This document shows, in pieces, positions 61,235-64,000 of a stretch of DNA of 64,000 nucleotides. Origin of the DNA: Bacillota bacterium (GTDB lineage: Bacteria; Bacillota; Clostridia; Acetivibrionales; Acetivibrionaceae). The stretch's first letter is position 1; each line of letters opens with the position of its first letter. The stretch covers positions 1-64,000 of the forward strand of contig JAEZUI010000193.1 of the NCBI GenBank assembly GCA_023421115.1. The letters run 5' to 3'. Below the pieces are notes generated by a model that worked only from the letters and a program-made list of their open reading frames with translations, did no database searches and was not told where the DNA came from. The position numbers were made by a program, and so were the translations under genes.

Positions 61235-62215
61235 TTAAGCATTTTCGTATAAGCTGTTTAGATAGCCTTCTTCATATTTTCTTTGTTCAAAATTACCCTG
61301 CTGTGGGGCACCGGGCGTGTTATTAGCCACTACAGGGGCTTTTGCCGAGCTTTTCTTTCTCTTTGCATCATAAACCAATATTTCTTCTTTAGTCTTTAAG
61401 CCGTGAGTATACCAATCGGTAATAATACTGTTAAGGTAATTGAAGTTAGGGTTTGATTTTGCAGTTGTCTTTCTAAGTGCGATTTCTATTATTTCAAAAT
61501 TGTACTTATAGTCCATAACCCACTTTTCCACATAGACATCTTCATATTCCGTCAAATTCCTTCCAAGCTTCAATTTCTTTATTATTGCTCCACGAACATC
61601 TTTAAACTTTTTTTGCTCAATTGAGTAGTTATCAAGATCAAAAGAATTACGTATATTTCTGTTTTTCCAGTTCTCAGCAACTTTTTCTATGTACGCTTTT
61701 ACAAGCCCTTTTTGATCAAAACAGTACTGAAATAGTGCAAGCATTACATCTTCGTCAAACTTATACCTGTCAAACCAAGCATCAATGTCGGTGTACCATG
61801 AAGGAGACATTACTCCCTGGAAAAAAGCATTATTTATTGTATATATAATCTCATTACGTTTCTTGTTGTTCTCAAAATTATTTACTGCTTCCTCAGGAGA
61901 AGAAGTAGTTTTAAGCCTGTACATTTTTTTTATTTCTTTTTCTTTTAAATCATGGAGAACAATGCCATCTAACTTCCATGTAAGAACTCCTAAATTTTCA
62001 AGGTTTGAAATACACTCCTTAACTTTATCTACATTCATACCTAAGCTTTTTGCAAACTCCTCTACTGTGGCGTTTTTTCCATGTTTACTCAAGAACAGGC
62101 AATAAACATATACTTTCAAGCTTTCTGCATTCATCATTGGCATATACTCAGTGATGAAAATATCAGGAATTAAAGTGTCAGAGTAAAGGATTGTCTTATA
62201 AGATTCAAATAACAT
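61235..62215 (-). CDS. DnaD/DnaB-domain replication initiation protein
   Basis: 326 residues. A winged-helix-like N-terminal domain (residues 15-95, with VEEFAKSLGMNVDKVKECISNLENLGVLTW) is followed by two DnaB_2/DnaD-type helical domains at about 125-200 (WFDRYKFDEDVMLALFQYCFDQKG, YIEKVAENWKNRNI) and 215-290 (YKYNFEIIEIALRKTT...NSIITDWYTHGLKTKEEI). The YxNSIIxDWxxxG motif near 272-284 is the family hallmark. A Pro-rich linker and short tail follow. It lies just upstream of the DnaC-like gene in one operon. Confidence 0.88.
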   Translation of the reverse strand: MLFESYKTILYSDTLIPDIFITEYMPMMNAESLKVYVYCLFLSKHGKNATVEEFAKSLGMNVDKVKECISNLENLGVLTWKLDGIVLHDLKEKEIKKMYRLKTTSSPEEAVNNFENNKKRNEIIYTINNAFFQGVMSPSWYTDIDAWFDRYKFDEDVMLALFQYCFDQKGLVKAYIEKVAENWKNRNIRNSFDLDNYSIEQKKFKDVRGAIIKKLKLGRNLTEYEDVYVEKWVMDYKYNFEIIEIALRKTTAKSNPNFNYLNSIITDWYTHGLKTKEEILVYDAKRKKSSAKAPVVANNTPGAPQQGNFEQRKYEEGYLNSLYENA

Positions 62216-62497
62216 AATTACGCTCCCTCTATTGTAGTTTGGGAATACTTTTTTTCATAAGCATGCTTCAAATAATCAAAAGTGGTTATATTATATCATA
62301 TACCTTTGACAAATTGCAGGAAGAATAAACCTCATTTATCGTATTCTTGGGGGATATTCTAAATTTTAAACAAGTTATTTCGCTGTTTCGATATAGTATA
62401 CTTCAATATTTATGGGGAGCTATTCTAAAAAAAGAAAATAATGTGGTTGATTTTTTTATAGATATGTATTATTATAATATATGTTCGATTTGCGGAT

Positions 62498-62574
62498 GCG
62501 CCCATAGCTCAATTGGATAGAGTGTCTGACTACGGATCAGAAGGTTAGGGGTTCGACTCCTCTTGGGCGCGCCA
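62498..62574 (+). tRNA. tRNA-Arg (ACG anticodon)
   Basis: The acceptor GCGCCCA (62498-62504) pairs with TGGGCGC (62564-62570), then discriminator G and encoded CCA (62572-62574). The anticodon loop CTACGGA gives ACG, which after A34 deamination to inosine reads CGU, CGC and CGA. The D-loop (AATTGGAT) and T-loop (GTTCGACTC) are standard. Confidence 0.97.
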
Positions 62575-62575
62575 A

Positions 62576-62608
62576 GGCTCTTGGAATAAGTATTCCAAGA
62601 GCCTTTTT
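62576..62608 (+). terminator. Terminator of tRNA-Arg
   Basis: GGCTCTTGGAATA pairs with TATTCCAAGAGCC across a very short loop, followed by TTTTT. It begins one base after the CCA end. Confidence 0.88.
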
Positions 62609-62667
62609 CTAATGTTTTATCAACCTTATTTGACCAGTTATTTTATGAGTAGGAATCCACAAAACTT

Positions 62668-63070
62668 AGAATATGTAAAAAACTAAAATTTTAAAGCCAT
62701 AACAATAAATCAGAGAGAAAAACCTTATTAAAGTATAAGCCTGTTTTAGTGTCAAATGGCGCAATTACTTGACCTGAGCATTAGAAACTGTTGCCGAAAG
62801 CTTGATAATTTGAAGCAAAAATGCCACGGACGGCATTTTTAGCGTCTCGCGACAGGATGTCGCATAGACGCGTGCGAAAATTATCAAGCTGAGGTACGAT
62901 TTTTGCATAGCAAAATATCGTTCATCTGTCTGCCGAATGGCATCCTACAGATTCTATGCGAAGGTCACGTAATGGAGTCGTTTGACACTAAAACAATAGG
63001 CACTACCTTCATACAGGTACCAAAATCGCATTACCATCAATTAAACAGTCATTACAAGTATTTTAAGTCA
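62668..63070. repeat. Family B structured repeat, copy 3, with an inserted family A core
   Basis: The core 62740-63000 matches 55028-55238 closely. The second inner hairpin changes GGGAC/GTCCC to GCGAC/GTCGC, so the base pairing is kept. Between the folded part and the right arm about 50 extra bases (62897-62946) carry cgatttttgcatagcaaaat and atctgtctg, the reverse complement of the family A core. The copy lies right behind tRNA-Arg and its terminator. No gene is seen in 62609-63142. Confidence 0.8.
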
Positions 63071-63142
63071 TACCCAAAGCAAGTTCTCCTAAAAATCACC
63101 CAATTAAATACAAATCATATTATTTGAGCGAAAGCTAACCCT

Positions 63143-64000
63143 TTAATTTTTTGAAATTACAATATCTGTTTTATGAAAATCACTAAAAGAACAAATTCCA
63201 TAACTCGCTAATATAGAAAAAATCGAAATTGAAGGAAAATGGTATCTGCCTGCAACTTCTACTATCATATGAAGAAATATTATACCTAGCAATATTATCA
63301 CAAGAAATAGAGGTATCCCCTGATTTTTCTTCAAAACCAGCATAATTCCTCCAAAAACACAAAGTAATAATATAGTGTGATAATAGAAATTGGATACCTT
63401 TATAAGAAGACTTTCAAACTTATAAAAGTCAAGCTTTGTATCCTGTTGAACAAGCCCTGATTTGATATATAATAAGCTTTCGTAGTCAACAGGCCAAATC
63501 ATGGCATGTTTGTTGTAGATGAATTTTAAATTTCCTGAAAGTGATCTGCTTGTTATTCTCTCCCATGAACGCCATAAAAGTTCATTATGAATTTCTTGAG
63601 GCGTGATTCCAGGGGTTTTTTGGATTTCGGTAAGTGTATTTGAATCTTCTAAATTCCATGAACCATTGCTAGCATAATTTGAACCTACATAAATATTGAA
63701 ACCGAAGGGATATTTTGCAATTTCTCTATCAATAGCATTTGAAGTGGCAATGCTTACTAAAGTTGAAGTTATTAGGTAACCGACTAATAAAGAAGACAAA
63801 AAGACAATTTTACTACTAAAAGTGCTGTTTTTAATCTTTGTTTTTTCTATTACAAATATCAGGTAATATAAACATATAGCAATTAAAACGATTAAACCAA
63901 TAGGTCGAATTACATTAGAAAGACAACATATAACACCTAAAAGGGCAAACTTTATTAAAGTTGAAAAAACACCCATTCTACTATTTAAAGTCCTTGTAAA
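63143..64000 (-). CDS. Membrane glycosyltransferase (PMT/ArnT type), cut by the window edge
   Basis: At least 285 residues; the frame stays open to base 64000 without a stop, so the visible Met at 63976 is probably internal and the N-terminus lies outside. Six or so hydrophobic helices are seen, with an external polar loop (residues about 88-150 from that Met: YVGSNYASNGSWNLEDSNTL...ITSRSLSGNLKFIYNKHAM). The helix start NVIRPIGLIVLIA and the final EVAGRYHFPSISIFSILASYG are typical of the C-terminal half of dolichyl-phosphate-mannose-type (GT39/ArnT) glycosyltransferases. Those move sugars from lipid carriers to proteins or lipids outside the cell. Confidence 0.6.
   Translation of the reverse strand, partial: FTRTLNSRMGVFSTLIKFALLGVICCLSNVIRPIGLIVLIAICLYYLIFVIEKTKIKNSTFSSKIVFLSSLLVGYLITSTLVSIATSNAIDREIAKYPFGFNIYVGSNYASNGSWNLEDSNTLTEIQKTPGITPQEIHNELLWRSWERITSRSLSGNLKFIYNKHAMIWPVDYESLLYIKSGLVQQDTKLDFYKFESLLIKVSNFYYHTILLLCVFGGIMLVLKKNQGIPLFLVIILLGIIFLHMIVEVAGRYHFPSISIFSILASYGICSFSDFHKTDIVISKN

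Overview
The window is low-GC, AT-rich DNA of an anaerobic, endospore-forming, Gram-positive clostridium. The sporulation and germination set (bofA, yabG, veg, sipL, a cotS-like gene, sleB-ypeB), the two pyruvate:ferredoxin oxidoreductases, formate-tetrahydrofolate ligase, a GH10 xylanase, an SLH protein and a broken dockerin together suggest a cellulosome-type clostridium of the Acetivibrio/Ruminiclostridium kind. That placement is inference; there is no rRNA in the window.

Layout. 1-2.2 kb: two tRNA-Ser genes and an MFS transporter. 2.2-8.6 kb: gltD-gltB glutamate synthase with a long leader carrying a terminator-like hairpin. 8.7-13.8 kb: a small membrane protein, an SLH-only protein, a YflT-like stress protein, a VanW/G5 protein, then DUF2508-bofA. 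13.9-21 kb: a four-subunit 2-oxoacid:ferredoxin oxidoreductase operon (gamma, delta, alpha, beta) beside the single-chain PFOR nifJ. 21-23.4 kb: a small minus-strand set of a 47-residue AgrD-like peptide, a kinase-less AgrC-like membrane protein and a tandem-XRE regulator. 24-27 kb: cotS-like pseudokinase and fhs. 27.4-32.6 kb: yabG (frameshifted at A10), veg with tandem consensus promoters, sipL, ispE, gntR. 33.7-44 kb: a co-oriented run of an AAA+ ATPase, PspA/IM30, a membrane coiled-coil protein, a FapA/DUF342 protein, SbcD/SbcC-like (YhaO/YhaN-like) proteins and a catalytically dead NlpC/P60 lipoprotein. 44-47.3 kb: a leaderless GH10 xylanase and a dockerin/Rhs-toxin scar with a presumptive immunity gene. 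47.5-54.6 kb: moxR-DUF58-BatA/B/C/D operon on the minus strand. 55.3-64 kb: a diacylglycerol glycosyltransferase, sleB-ypeB, a CPBP protease, DnaC-like and DnaD-like primosome proteins, tRNA-Arg and a PMT-type membrane glycosyltransferase cut by the window edge.

The intergenic spaces are unusually rich in small non-coding repeats. I see three families. Family A is about 155 bp with two small hairpins and AGGTG-type ends, in ten or more whole or partial copies, including a near-identical inverted pair about 5.9 kb apart. Family B is about 210-260 bp with long imperfect terminal inverted repeats and a conserved multibranch fold that shows a compensatory base-pair change. Family C is a roughly 60-85 nt hairpin plus tail, found just past two minus-strand genes. 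A family-A core module is also inserted in one copy of family B. No transposase, integrase, rRNA or CRISPR array is visible.
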